NCBI RefSeq assembly: GCF_900660515.1
Contig: NZ_LR214972.1
Span: forward strand, 806,001-870,000
Length of the DNA: 64,000 nt
Source of the DNA: Mycoplasmopsis bovirhinis
GTDB lineage: Bacteria; Bacillota_I; Bacilli_A; Mycoplasmatales; Metamycoplasmataceae
Direction of reading: 5' to 3'
Shown: piece by piece, positions 34,502-46,498 of the stretch
Position numbering within the stretch: the first letter of the stretch is position 1
Layout: every line of letters begins with the position of its first letter
Translations under genes and position numbers: made by a program
Notes under the pieces: model-generated
Told to the model about the DNA's origin: nothing
The model's database searches: none
The model's input: only the letters and a program-made list of their open reading frames with translations

Positions 34502-34711
34502 ATGAAAAAGAATCTTCACCCAGAATATCATGAAGTGCAAATTGCTTGTTCTACATGTGCAACTAAATTTGTTTTTAAATCAGTAAGAAAAAACTTTTCA
34601 GTTGATGTTTGCTCAGGTTGCCATGCTGTATTTACTGGAAATAGAACCCAAGTAAAAGCTACCGGAAGAATTGATAAATTTAACAAACGTTTAGAAAAAA
34701 TGTCAAAATAA
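34502..34711 (+). CDS. rpmE: 50S ribosomal protein L31, zinc-binding form
   Basis: 69 residues, standard length. It begins MKKNLHPEYHEVQIACSTC and carries cysteine pairs CSTC and CSGC, the C+ zinc ribbon form, then HAVFTGNRTQVKATGRIDKF. Forms a short operon with rpsD and ends at a hairpin terminator. Confidence 0.95.
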   Translation: MKKNLHPEYHEVQIACSTCATKFVFKSVRKNFSVDVCSGCHAVFTGNRTQVKATGRIDKFNKRLEKMSK

Positions 34712-34712
34712 C

Positions 34713-34738
34713 AAAAACTATCATATGCTAGTTTTTTC
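34713..34738 (+). terminator. rpsD-rpmE terminator
   Basis: AAAAACTA (34713-34720) pairs with TAGTTTTT (34729-34736), 8-base loop, T-run. Confidence 0.75.
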
Positions 34739-34952
34739 TTTAATTTTCTTAGTTTTTAGATATTTAAACCTTAAAATATGCATAAAAATGTGGAAATTAT
34801 TTTCAGATGACTAGTCAACTATAAGTGTTTTGTTAGAGTTTTCAGTAAAAAATATGTAATAATTAAAATGTATGTAACTTTCAACTCTAAATTTAAATAT
34901 ATACTTACATACACCTATTTTAAATATAATCAATTTTAATTTATGGAGATAT

Positions 34953-36107
34953 ATGCAAAACAAATACGACATAGTAATTGTTGGTGGAGGAATTATTGGT
35001 GGGGCTATTGCCTATGAGCTTTCACAATACAAACTTAAAACCACTTTACTAGAAAAAAATCCAATCTTTGCGGATGAAACATCCAAGGGTAATTCAGGAG
35101 CAATCCATGGAGGTTTTGACCCTGAACCACACAAAATTGAGGCACGTTTAAATGTGCTTGGTAACCAACTTTGACGTGAAAAAATTTTTAAAGATTTAAC
35201 TTTTCCCCATGTAAAAGTTGATTCGCTTATTTTAGCTTTTAACCAAGAGGAAATGGATCATGTGCACATGCTTTATGAAAGAGGTTTAACAAATAAAGTT
35301 CCAAAAGAATTCTTGCAAGTTATTGACAAAGAAGAAGTATTGAGACGGGAACCAAATGTCAATCCTAAAGTTGTTGGTGCATTATTATGTACTAGCTCGT
35401 ATGCCATTGATCCAGTAAGAGCAACTTATGCTTTTATGGGAGCAAGTGAGCAAAATGGCACAGAATTAAGAACTAATGCTAAAGTAACAGATATTAAATA
35501 TATAAATGATGAATTTAATATTGCTTTAGCTAATGGTGAAAATATCATTGCAAAAGTAGTTATTAATGCTGCTGGTCATTATGCTGATGTATTAGCTGAA
35601 AAAGCAGGATATGGTGATTTTAAACAAACTACTCGCCGCGGTGAATATCGAATTTTATCTCGTTCTGAAGCAGGAATTGTTAATTCAATTTGTTTCAAAG
35701 TTCCAACAATTCACGGAAAGGGAGTAATTGTTGCTCCTATGCTTGATGGAAGAATTTTAGTAGGGCCAACAGCACAAGAAAATGTGCCAAAAGAAGAAAC
35801 TAGATTAGTCACTAAAGAAAAATTTGAATATATTGGTCAAATTGGAAAAGAAATTATTCCGTCAATTAGAATGGATAAAACCGAAATGACTTTAGCTGGC
35901 TCTCGTCCAATTGACATTGAAACTAATGACTTTGTGATACGTTCAGCTAAAGATAATAAAAAATTCATTAATGCTGCAGGAATGCAATCTCCTGCTATCG
36001 CCTCAGCCCCAGCTATTGCACTAGAAATTGCAAAATTAGTACAAGAAGCTGGATTAACCTTGGAAAAAGATCCAAATTATAATCCAAAATTTAAAATTAA
36101 ATTTTAA
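34953..36107 (+). CDS. glpO: Glycerol-3-phosphate oxidase
   Basis: FAD enzyme that oxidises glycerol 3-phosphate to dihydroxyacetone phosphate with oxygen, producing hydrogen peroxide, a known virulence trait in mycoplasmas. 384 residues, the length known for mollicute GlpO. Rossmann motif VIVGGGIIGGAIAYELS, then SKGNSGAIHGGFD (FAD contact), INAAGHYADVLA, VGPTAQE, and the C-terminal INAAGMQSPAIASAPAIA. Two UGA tryptophans. First in glpO-glpK-glpF. The related L-2-hydroxyglutarate/FAD oxidases share the fold; context with glpK and glpF decides. Confidence 0.92.
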
Positions 36108-36116
36108 GGAGTTTAA

Positions 36117-37634
<1,518 letters not shown>

Positions 37635-37642
37635 GAAAACGT

Positions 37643-38389
37643 ATGTTATATTTATCAGAATTTATTGGAACAATGATTCTTATTATCTTTGGTAATGGAG
37701 TAGTTTACAGCGTTTCTGCAAAACGTATGTTTGCTAACCAACCAGGAAAATGAGTAGTTATTGCCTTAGCATGAGGTCTTGCAGTATTAGTTGCTGCAAC
37801 AGTTGCAATAGCAATGGGTGGCCCAGCTCATTTAAACCCAGCTGTAACAATTTTTTCATTACTTGCAGGTAAGTTTAAAAACTACCATGAATTAGCATTT
37901 ATTCCATTGCAAATTTTAGGTGCAATGGCTGGGCAAATTATCTTAAACTTTATTAATTGAAAACACATTCAAGAAACAGATTTATCCTCAGTGCGTGCAG
38001 CTCACTGTACAGGACCAGCTTATGATAATGTGAAAGAAAACGCAGTTATTTTTAACTTTGCTTATGAATTAGTTGGTACTTTATTACTTGTTGGAGTTAT
38101 CTTAGCTTTAGGAAGCACACACTTTGCTTTAATTAGTTGAGCTCAAGGTCCACTTCCAGTTGCTTTACTTGTTATGGTAATTGGTATGTCATTAGGGTCA
38201 TCAACTGGATATGCAATCAACCCAGCTAGAGACCTTGGTCCAAGAATTGTGTACTTTTTAATGGAAAGAACTTTATTTGGTCCAAGACAAAAAGAACATG
38301 TTGGTGCTAATTGATCATATTCATGAGTACCAGTATTAGCTCCAATGCTTGGTGGGGCAATAATTGGAGCAATTGCTCTTGCGGTTTAA
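37643..38389 (+). CDS. glpF: Glycerol facilitator (aquaporin family)
   Basis: Membrane channel for glycerol. 248 residues with six helices and two half-helices bearing NPA boxes: HLNPAVT and [11 protein letters not shown]. The aspartate after the second NPAR (RDLGPR) is the aquaglyceroporin feature. Follows glpK by 8 bases with GGAAAACG as a weak ribosome site. Completes a glycerol uptake and oxidation set. Confidence 0.95.
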
Positions 38390-38405
38390 AAAATAAGATA
38401 TAATT

Positions 38406-38436
38406 AAATTTGTGCATTAATCTTGCACAAATTTAT
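38406..38436 (+). terminator. Hairpin after glpF
   Basis: 11-bp perfect stem (AAATTTGTGCA at 38406-38416, complement 38424-38434), 7-base loop. The tail is only moderately T-rich, so attenuation or RNA processing is also possible. Confidence 0.6.
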
Positions 38437-38470
38437 TCATGCTTATCTAAAAATTATTTAAAGAGGAACA

Positions 38471-39442
38471 GTGAAAAAATTTATTAATCAAAAAGAAGCA
38501 ATTATCGAACAAATGCTTCAAGGAATAGTTAAAACTAATCCAAAATTACAAAGAGTTGAAGGTTATAATGTTTTATATGATAAAACTTATGACCCAAATA
38601 AAGTTGCTTTAATTTCAGGTGGAGGTTCAGGACATGAACCATCGCACCTAGGATATATTGGTAAAGGTATGTTAAGCGCGGCAGTTGCAGGAGAAATATT
38701 TACCTCTCCAACTCCCGACCAAGTTGAAGCAGCAATTAATGCTTTAGATTCAAAAGTTGGAACTTTATTAATCATTAAAAACTATACAGGGGATAAACTT
38801 AATTTTGAAATAGCGCAACAACTTGCTCAAGCTAGTGGCAAAGCAGTTGAAACAGTTTTAGTTAATGATGATGTTGCTGTCGAAAATTCAACTTGAACTA
38901 TTGGTAGAAGGGGAATAGCTGGAACAGTCTTTGTGCACAAAATTGCTGGGGCAATGGCACAAAGAGGAGCAGGTTTAAGTGAAGTAAAACGTGTGGCACA
39001 AAAAGTTGTTGATAATGTGCGCAGTTTTGGATTAAGCCTTAATTCAATAATTATCCCAACAACTGGTAAAGAATCCTTTAATTTACCAGGAGATGAAATT
39101 GAATTTGGTCTTGGAATTCATGGTGAGCCAGGAATCAAAAGAACTAAGATGAAAAGATCACAAGAATTAATTAAGGAAATGCTTGATTTAATTCTTAAAG
39201 ATTTTGATTATCAAAATGCAGAAGTTGCTTTATTAGTTAATGGCTTAGGAGGCACTCCTGAACTTGAATTATATATAGCAGCTAATGATGCATTAGAATA
39301 TTTAGCATCATTGAATATTACTATTTACCAAACTAAAGTAGGTAACTTTATGACTTCCTTAGAAATGCAAGGAATCTCGCTTTCTTTGCTTAAATTAGAT
39401 AGCGAATTAAAAGATTTATTAAAAAGAGGAAACAGAGGTTAA
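38471..39442 (+). CDS. dhaK: Dihydroxyacetone kinase subunit DhaK
   Basis: Substrate-binding subunit of PTS-dependent dihydroxyacetone kinase. 323 residues from a GTG start with AAGAGG 5 bases upstream. SGGGSGHEPSH (49-59), IIKNYTGDKLNF, and GLGIHGEPGI with His217, the residue that binds the substrate covalently. A UGA tryptophan follows ENST. First of dhaK-dhaL-dhaM. In this layout the kinase takes phosphate from PEP through DhaM and DhaL. Confidence 0.95.
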
Positions 39443-39445
39443 AAC

Positions 39446-40057
39446 TTGAAAATAAATTTATCTAAAGCTAAAGAAATAATTAAGTCAATTCATGATGAAT
39501 TGACTAACCAAATTGATTATATATCAGAATTAGACCAAGCCATTGGTGATGGCGATCATGGTTATAATATTTCTAGGGGCTTTGCAGCCGCAATTGCCTT
39601 AGATACAAATAATTTAAACTTAGAACAGTATTTTGCCTTAGTAGGAAAAACCTTAATGGCTAAAGTAGGGGGTGCTTCAGGTCCTTTATATGGAATGTCG
39701 TTTTTAAATGGCTCAAAAGCTTTTAAGGATTTAGAAACAATTTCATGGGCTTCCTTCCAAAACTTTACCAAAAGTTTTGCAGATACCTTAGAAACTTTAG
39801 GTAAATGTAAATTAAATGATAAAACTATGTATGATATTTGAAGACCTTTTAGTCTTAAAGTCTTTGAGTACCCTAAGTTTAACGATTCAATTAGAATAGA
39901 ATTATTAAAATATTTAGAAACTTTAGTGATCGCAACTAAAGATATGGTTGCCACGAGAGGAAGAGCTTCATATCTTAAAGATCGCTCCTATGGTTCAATT
40001 GACCCAGGAGCTTATACGACTGCTATTATCTTAAGATCATTAGTGAAGGGATTATAA
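39446..40057 (+). CDS. dhaL: Dihydroxyacetone kinase subunit DhaL
   Basis: ADP-carrying subunit that passes the phosphate to dihydroxyacetone on DhaK. 203 residues from a TTG start 3 bases after dhaK. Magnesium/nucleotide motif LDQAIGDGDHGYN with Asp30, Asp35 and Asp37, then GGASGPLYG, and the C-terminal RGRASYLKDRSYGSIDPGA. The UGA tryptophan is at 39839-39841. Next gene 2 bases on. Confidence 0.93.
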
Positions 40058-40059
40058 TA

Positions 40060-40452
40060 ATGAATAAAAAATTATTTATTTTAATTAGTCATTATTATAA
40101 TTTAGCTAATACTTTGAAAGAGTATTTAACTAAGATGCTACCAATTAATAATGATAATATTAAAATTATTGCGTTAGGCGGAGTAAACCAAGGAACAGAA
40201 CTAGGGACTGAGCCAATGCAAATTTTAGAAGCTATTGAAGCAAATTCTGAGATAAATGAAATTTTCATTTATTCAGATTTAGGCTCAGCAACCTTAGGAG
40301 CTCAAGCAATAACTAACTTAGTTTCAAACAAAGAAATTTACGTAGCTAAGGGAGCTTTTGTTGAAAATACCTTTGCTGCTTATGTTTTAGCTAATGCAGG
40401 AGCAAGCTTTAATGAAGTAAAGCAAGCAAGCGAAGAAAAAATAGCTAAATAA
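40060..40452 (+). CDS. dhaM: DhaM phosphotransferase domain (EIIA-Man fold)
   Basis: Phosphohistidine subunit that takes phosphate from HPr and hands it to the ADP on DhaL. 130 residues, the single-domain form. LISHYYNLA with predicted His11, LGGVNQGTELGTEPMQI and IYSDLGSATLGA match DhaM proteins. The IS-like element starts 8 bases after the stop codon; the C terminus looks intact. Confidence 0.9.
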   Translation: MNKKLFILISHYYNLANTLKEYLTKMLPINNDNIKIIALGGVNQGTELGTEPMQILEAIEANSEINEIFIYSDLGSATLGAQAITNLVSNKEIYVAKGAFVENTFAAYVLANAGASFNEVKQASEEKIAK

Positions 40453-40494
40453 CTTATTTAACAAACACCATTAACTTAATAAAATAGACAGGGA

Positions 40495-40525
40495 AAAAAT
40501 ATTCGGATAAAATCCGAATATTTTT
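40495..40525. terminator. Hairpin at left end of element
   Basis: 14-bp perfect stem (AAAAATATTCGGAT, complement 40512-40525) with a 3-base loop and T-run in the direction of dhaKLM. It lies within the left terminus of the element but can serve as the dhaM terminator. Confidence 0.8.
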
Positions 40526-40549
40526 AATATAGAGAAAAAGAGGTATTTA

Positions 40550-41645
40550 TGAGACATTTAAAGACTAAAGAATGAGTCCAAATTTTTGACTCATAGGATA
40601 AATATTTGAGCTTAACTATAACTAAAGCAGAATTTGAAAATTACTGTTTTGATAACTGAGAAATATGTTAAAGAAAAGAAAATTATATAATTTAAATATG
40701 AACATAGAATCTCAAAGTGGTAAATCACCTAAGAAAGATAAAGAAAGTTCTTGATTATACATGAATTGATATGCTTAAAGATGATGAAAAAGATGCAGTT
40801 ATAAAATACTACTATCGAATTTTTAATGAAAATAATATTGATGCAGACATTAAAAATATTAAAGAAATTGAAAATCTGTCGTCAAAAAAGAAAGCAAAAT
40901 TTTTTTAATAGCAAGATCTACATATTATGAGAAATTGAAACATAATCATAAAGCTAAAGAGTTAAAGATTAAACATAAAGAAATAATTTTTCAAAGTTTT
41001 GTTGAAAATAAAGAGAGGTATGGACGTAGAAGACTCGCTAAATATATTTTCCAAGAATACAATATTGACATAAATCCTAGAACCCTAGGAAATTATATGA
41101 AAAAGCTTAAATTGAAACATTTGTTAGACAAAAACGTAAAACAAAAGAGTCTAAAAATACATGTGTTAAAGTGCCTGATTTAGTAAAAAGAGATTATAAT
41201 TCATGCAACGATAATATATATGCAACAGTCGTAACCTACATACAAGCACCAAAAGATATTAAACAGAATCACATTTATTTATCAGCAATTATTGATCACA
41301 AAACTAAGTTTGTGACCTATGAATTATCACTTAAAAATGATACCGAACTAGTTTTGAATAATATCAGTAATACAAAATTTAAAAATTATTTTATTTTACA
41401 TTCTGACCATGGTTCTGCTTACTCATCACTTGAATATACTAAAAAATAGAATCCCTAAAAGGTAGAATATCAATATCAAGAATTGGCAATAGTCTTGATA
41501 ATCGTGAAATCAAGTATTTCTTTTCCATTCTTAAAAGCGAGATTTTCCTAAATTTTGAACAAACATGTAAAAGATTTACTTTTATTGAATTATCACAAAA
41601 AATTAAAGAATTTATAAACTGATATAACTATAAAAAAATAAGATA
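40550..41645 (+). pseudogene. IS3-family transposase remnants
   Basis: Reading through breaks gives MRHLKTKEWVQIFDS (OrfA-like start), KDDEKDAVIKYYYRIF, then OrfB pieces: FVENKERYGRRRLAKYIF (the YGYRRI-type box), NIYATVVTYIQAP, HIYLSAIIDHKTKFVTY, ILHSDHGSAYSS and ISRIGNSLDNREIKYFFS, ending in FINWYNYKKI. Several stops and shifts make it non-functional. Homologous to the remnant at 1690-2340. Confidence 0.75.
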
Positions 41646-41649
41646 AAAA

Positions 41650-41702
41650 ACCTTACCCAACCATACCATTTGGCTAAGCCAAAAGGAATGGTTGGGGAAG
41701 GT
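41650..41702. repeat. Branched hairpin near right end of element
   Basis: ACCTTACCCAACCAT (41650-41664) pairs with 41688-41702 except one base, and encloses a second hairpin TTTGGCT/AGCCAAA (41669-41683). Confidence 0.6.
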
Positions 41703-41787
41703 AAAACCGTCCGGAAAAAATTTCCCAGTTTAAAACGGTGTTTGTTTTACTTTTTTAGGCTTTATTAAGTATTTTAAAATAATAATG

Positions 41788-41821
41788 TTTTTTTTTTTTT
41801 TTTTTGAAAAATCTATATAAT
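41788..41821 (+). promoter_or_regulatory. T18 tract next to a -10 box, likely phase-variable promoter
   Basis: A run of 18 T (41788-41805) ends 10 bases upstream of TATAAT (41816-41821). The tract occupies the -35 and part of the spacer, so its length should change promoter strength, as known for homopolymer tracts before vlp genes of M. hyorhinis. Next gene starts at 41895. Confidence 0.65.
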
Positions 41822-41894
41822 TTTTTATAGTAATTCAATTAATAATTAATATATTACTAAATTTAATAAATTTTATATTTAAACAGGAGTACAA

Positions 41895-43541
41895 ATGACA
41901 AAAAAACAATGAATCTTATTAGGTGGAGGACTTACATTTGGTGGTGCTGTTGTGGCTACTGCTGCAATTATTGCAGTAACTAGCAAAGGTAAAGCAAATG
42001 AAGTTACACCTGCAGATAATTTTAAGAAAAATAATCAAACAGTTTTAACTAAAACTGTTGCTAATATTACAATAAATGATAAAGCAACATTACAATCAGC
42101 TTTAAGTGCTTATGCGCAATTAACACCACAAGAACAAGCTAAGTTAGTTAACGAAAAAGTTAAAATGGATCAACTTAACTTACAAATCCAAGACTTAGAA
42201 AAAATTGCTAAGTTTAAATCTGATAATAGTGCTGCTTTAGCTAAAACTAAAACAACTGTAGCTATTTCAGATAAAGCTGCAGTTGATGCTGCTTTAACTA
42301 ACTATAGTCAAGTTGTTGGAACTATTATCGATGGAATTACAAAATTACAAAGTGAAAAAACTTTATTAGATGATCTTAGAAAACAAATTAACGATTTAGA
42401 ATCAGCCAAAGCCTTAAATGATCATAATACTTCAGAAGCTGATAAATTCAAACAAGATAATGCTAATATTTTAGCTAAATCTAAGGCTTCAGTGCAAGTT
42501 AGTGATAAAAGTGATGTTGAATATGCATTAAATTGATACGATAAATTTGATCAAGCTATTAAAAACCTTTTAAGCAGTGAAAAAAGCTTACTAGATGAAC
42601 TTAAAGTTAAAATTCAAAATCTTGAACAAGAAAACAAATTTAATGCTGATCATAGCGTTGCTTTAAACTTTACTGTTGAAGCTTTAACCCTCCAAGACAA
42701 AACCTTAGTTGAAACTGCAAATAGTGCATTTAATGAATTATCTAATGAAAGTAAAACTAAATTAGCAAGTACTAAAACTTTACTTGATGATTTAGTTGCT
42801 CAATTACCTAAACTTGAAACTTTAAAATCACAGCTGCAAACTATTATTGATACTAGAGTTTTAATTCAAGAAGAAAAAACTAAGTTTACAACTTTAGTAA
42901 ATAATGAGAAAACTTTAAAAGAATATAATAATTTAAAAGATTCTACTTTTGAAGAATACTTTAAGAAAGTTCATGAAGAAATTAAAGCTAAAATTTCTAC
43001 AGAACTTGGTGACAATCAAGATGCTAAAGATTTAATTGCAAAAGCTGATGAAATCTTTAAAAAGGAAAATTGAACTGACCAAGAAATGAAAGCTTTAGAA
43101 GAGCAAATTAAAACAGCTAAAGCTAATAATGCACAATACCAGCTAATTTTTAGTACTTTCACTAAAGAACCTACTGTAGATCAAGAAAATAATAGCATTG
43201 TGTTTTATTTGAAAGAAAATATAGAACAAATCAATAAATTCAATGAAAAATTCCCTAAGGTAAAAGTAGTTATTAGACAAGAAGGACAAAACTATGAACA
43301 AGAAACAAGTTATTTTATTCGTGAACTTACAAGAGATGAACACAACAATGTTATTGTAAAACTTAAAATAACTACAGGAACTACAGGAACTACAGGAACT
43401 ACAGGAAAAAAAGCCTCACAAACTCAATTTACAGCAACAATATACTTTAAAGATGAACAGGATAATGAATATAAATACCAAGTTCTAATCCATAATCCTA
43501 AAACTAAAACAACTGAACCTGCTGCTGCTGCTGCTGCATAA
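41895..43541 (+). CDS. Membrane-anchored surface protein with helical modules
   Basis: 548 residues from ATG with AGGAG 6 bases upstream. Residues 5-32 form an uncleaved-type membrane anchor (ILLGGGLTFGGAVVATAAII); there is no lipobox Cys. Four related helical modules of about 60-70 residues follow, each with F(K)..N...LAK....V.I.DK..V..AL..Y and ending in LLDEL/LLDDL..Q (for example ADKFKQDNANILAKSKASVQ). One module resembles that in the lipoprotein at 11354-12673. Residues 264-440 are encoded by DNA repeated exactly, inverted, at 45724-46255. The end (441-548) has GTTGTTGTTG, then QFTATIYFKDEQDNEYKY and a poly-alanine tail. Ends at a hairpin terminator. Function unknown. Confidence 0.85.
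42683..43214 (+). repeat. 532-bp inverted repeat, left copy
   Basis: Identical, in reverse orientation, to 45724-46255; no mismatch found on line-by-line comparison. It ends at a codon boundary after Lys440 of the surface protein. Confidence 0.95.
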
Positions 43542-43560
43542 GATATCTTTAATTATTCTT

Positions 43561-43589
43561 AAAATAACTCATTTAAATGGGTTATTTTT
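43561..43589 (+). terminator. Terminator of surface protein gene
   Basis: 12-bp stem (AAAATAACTCAT / ATGGGTTATTTT, one T-G pair) with a 4-base loop and T tail. A TATAAT at 43613-43618 for gpmI follows. Confidence 0.75.
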
Positions 43590-43656
43590 AAACATAATTT
43601 TTATTTATTTAGTATAATATAACTTATTTTACAATCAAAATTATATAAGGAGAAAT

Positions 43657-45162
43657 TTGAAAAAAACAGTTTTAATTGTTATTGATGGTTTAGGTCTTAG
43701 AGAGCAAACACAAGGTAATGGGTTTGCTTTAGCTAAAACTCCAACCTTTGATTATTTATTTGCTTCTTACCCAAATTCTCTTATTCAAGCTTCAGGACAA
43801 GCTGTCGGCCTTCCTGAAGGACAAATGGGTAATTCAGAAGTAGGCCATTTAAATATTGGAGCTGGTACCATTGTTTATACTGGCTTATCATTAATTAAAA
43901 AAGCTTTAAATGATGGTACATACAAAGACACTAAAGCTTTTGTTGAAGTTTTTCGAGATGTCTTGAAAAACAATACTACCTTGCATTTAATGGGACTTTT
44001 ATCTAGTGGTGGGGTTCATTCATTAGAAGATCATTTATTTGAATTATTACATGCAGCTTATAGCTATGGACTTAAAAAAGTCGCTATACATGTATTTGGC
44101 GATGGAAGAGACGTAGCTCCTAGATCAATTAAAGAATCATTAAGCAAATTGCAAGCAATTTGCACTGAATATGGTTACCACATAGCTTCAATTTCTGGAA
44201 GATTTTATGCCATGGATCGTGATAAAATGTTTGATAGGGTTTTTGAAGCTTATAATGCTACTTTAGGGGAAACTAAAGAAAGTTATAGTGATATTCTTGC
44301 TTATGTTGAAGATCAATATAAGCAAGAAATCTCAGATGAATTTTTTAAACCAGCAATCAATAATTCTTTAACAAAAGATTATTTTGTTAAAGATCATGAT
44401 TCAATTATTTTCTTTAATTTTAGACCTGACCGAGCACGTCAATTAACCCATTTATTTATTAATTCAAATTTATATGATGTTAAAGCGCCAAAACAAGTTA
44501 AAATCAATAAATTTGTTTCAATGATGAAATATGAAGGTTTAGATACCCTTATTGCTTTTAGCGAAATGGATATTCCAATGCCAATTGGAAAAGTTTTAGA
44601 ACTTGAAAATAAAACACAACTTCGTATTGCAGAAACTCAAAAATATGCTCATGTTACATTCTTTATGGATGGTGGTAAAGATATACAATTTAGAAATTCT
44701 AAAAGAATTATGGTAGATTCTTTAAAAGTAGAGTCATATGCTTCTGCTCCACAAATGTCTGCAGAAGGAATTACTGATGAACTTTTAAAGAATGCTTTGA
44801 GTTATGATTTAACCATTATGAACTATGCTAATCCAGATATGGTTGGTCATACTGGTGATTTAGAAGCCACTATTAAAGCAGTAGAATTTTTAGATACCCA
44901 ATTTGCAAGGGTTATAGAATGAGCTAACAAAAATGATGTTACAGTCTTTATTACAGCAGATCATGGTAATGCAGAAATTACCCAAGATCAGCGAGGTAAT
45001 CCTGCTACTAAACATACTAGCAGCCCAGTTATGTTAATTTGCACCGATAAAAGCGTTAAACTTAAAGATGGTATATTATCAAACATTGCTCCAACAGTTT
45101 TAGATTATATGGGTATTAAACAACCAAAAGAAATGGATCAAGCTTCATTATTAATAAAGTAA
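43657..45162 (+). CDS. gpmI: 2,3-bisphosphoglycerate-independent phosphoglycerate mutase
   Basis: Manganese enzyme of lower glycolysis (3-PG to 2-PG). 501 residues, alkaline-phosphatase superfamily. TTG start with AAGGAG 7 bases upstream. VIVIDGLGL (metal), GNSEVGHLNIGAG with nucleophile Ser60, HVFGDGRDVAPRS, FNFRPDRARQL and the C-terminal FITADHGNAE and KHTSSPV metal sites. Two UGA tryptophans late in the gene. It is flanked by inverted copies of surface-gene sequence, so its orientation may be variable while its own promoter travels with it. Confidence 0.97.
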
Positions 45163-45164
45163 AA

Positions 45165-45192
45165 AAAAGATAGAATAAAATCTATCTTTTTT
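45165..45192 (+). terminator. gpmI terminator
   Basis: AAAGATAGA pairs with TCTATCTTT around a short loop, then T-run. Confidence 0.8.
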
Positions 45193-45269
45193 GTTTTATG
45201 AATATTGTTAGCGAAATCAAAAAATAAGCTTTTGAGCGGCAATTTTTATATATAAAATGATTTAATTAA

Positions 45270-45301
45270 AACCAGCAGATAATTTAAATTATCTGCTGGT
45301 T
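45270..45301 (-). terminator. Perfect 32-bp palindrome, terminator of the inverted copy
   Basis: AACCAGCAGATAATTT followed directly by its complement (45270-45301). On minus, TTTT follows, so it can end transcription of the 45325-46255 reading. Confidence 0.8.
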
Positions 45302-45324
45302 AATTGTATATTTTAAAACTTCCA

Positions 45325-46255
45325 TTAAGAAGAAGAATTGCTAGAAGCTTGTTTATTTTTAGCTGGATCCGCTTTATAGGTTATTACAGCATATTTATAC
45401 TCATTATCATTTTCATCCTTAAAGTAAATTGTAGCAGTGAAATTAGTATTTGTAGCATTGGTAGAATTGTCTGAAGAATTTTTATCAGTTACATTTTTCC
45501 CTTTTGCTGTCCCTTGTTCTGTATATTGAGGATTTTTGTAGTTACCTAAAGTAACTTTTTTACCTGTTCTAATAGCTAATTTTTCTACTAAGTCATTACC
45601 TTGCCAAATAGGATTCTGGATAGGTCTTGTAGTTTCTTGTATATATTCTTCACTACCTTGGTTTAACACAACTTTTACTTTTACAAATTTAGAAGCAAAT
45701 TCATTTAATTTATTCTGGTCATATTTCAAATAAAACACAATGCTATTATTTTCTTGATCTACAGTAGGTTCTTTAGTGAAAGTACTAAAAATTAGCTGGT
45801 ATTGTGCATTATTAGCTTTAGCTGTTTTAATTTGCTCTTCTAAAGCTTTCATTTCTTGGTCAGTTCAATTTTCCTTTTTAAAGATTTCATCAGCTTTTGC
45901 AATTAAATCTTTAGCATCTTGATTGTCACCAAGTTCTGTAGAAATTTTAGCTTTAATTTCTTCATGAACTTTCTTAAAGTATTCTTCAAAAGTAGAATCT
46001 TTTAAATTATTATATTCTTTTAAAGTTTTCTCATTATTTACTAAAGTTGTAAACTTAGTTTTTTCTTCTTGAATTAAAACTCTAGTATCAATAATAGTTT
46101 GCAGCTGTGATTTTAAAGTTTCAAGTTTAGGTAATTGAGCAACTAAATCATCAAGTAAAGTTTTAGTACTTGCTAATTTAGTTTTACTTTCATTAGATAA
46201 TTCATTAAATGCACTATTTGCAGTTTCAACTAAGGTTTTGTCTTGGAGGGTTAAA
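45325..46255 (-). pseudogene. 5'-truncated alternative 3' end of the surface gene (silent cassette)
   Basis: Open minus-strand frame matching surface protein residues 264-440 exactly (45724-46255), then an alternative 132-residue C-terminus (YDQNKLNEFASKFVKVKVVL, ..., FTATIYFKDENDNEYKYAV, poly-serine end). No membrane anchor, ribosome site or promoter precedes it; the open frame extends to 46299 only through a hairpin sequence. It is probably silent until joined to the anchored N terminus by inversion or gene conversion. Confidence 0.8.
45724..46255 (-). repeat. 532-bp inverted repeat, right copy
   Basis: Exact reverse complement of 42683-43214. Beyond each end the sequences diverge at once. 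Confidence 0.95.
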
Positions 46256-46269
46256 AATATTATAAAAAT

Positions 46270-46296
46270 AAGTGTCCTAATGCAATTAGGACACTT
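46270..46296. terminator. 12-bp hairpin next to the right repeat
   Basis: AAGTGTCCTAAT and complement with a 3-base loop (46282-46284). On minus it is followed by T-rich DNA, so it should block transcription entering the truncated copy. Confidence 0.7.
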
Positions 46297-46407
46297 CAAA
46301 CAATATTACTAATTATTGAAAAATCAAGTTTGGAATTTTTAAATGCAAAACAAGTTATTTTATTTACAATCTTTGTTTATTTAAAAGACTAAGTAAATTT
46401 AAACTTT

Positions 46408-46472
46408 TTAAAAAAAAATATTCTCATGCACAAGCAAGCGGAATAAAATTTACTTGCTTGTGCATGAGAATA
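46408..46472 (-). terminator. 20-bp hairpin terminator after tRNA-Trp
   Basis: TATTCTCATGCACAAGCAAG (46419-46438) pairs perfectly with 46453-46472, 14-base loop, then T9 on the minus strand. Placed downstream of the minus-strand tRNA-Trp. Confidence 0.85.
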
Positions 46473-46498
46473 GCATACTTACTTATTACATTTTATAT

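Larger units (their letters stand above)
40461..41745 (+). mobile_element. Decayed IS3-like element with terminal inverted repeats
   Basis: The interval is bounded by ACAAACACC at 40461-40469 and GGTGTTTGT at 41737-41745; the similarity extends inward with gaps (CAGGGAAAAAAT near the left end, complement ATTTCCCAG near the right). It is flanked by TTTA on both sides (40457-40460, 41746-41749), a possible target duplication. Inside are a broken orfA-like frame (about 40550-40910) and orfB fragments. The ends do not start with TG, unlike typical IS3, so the exact boundary is uncertain. Confidence 0.65.
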
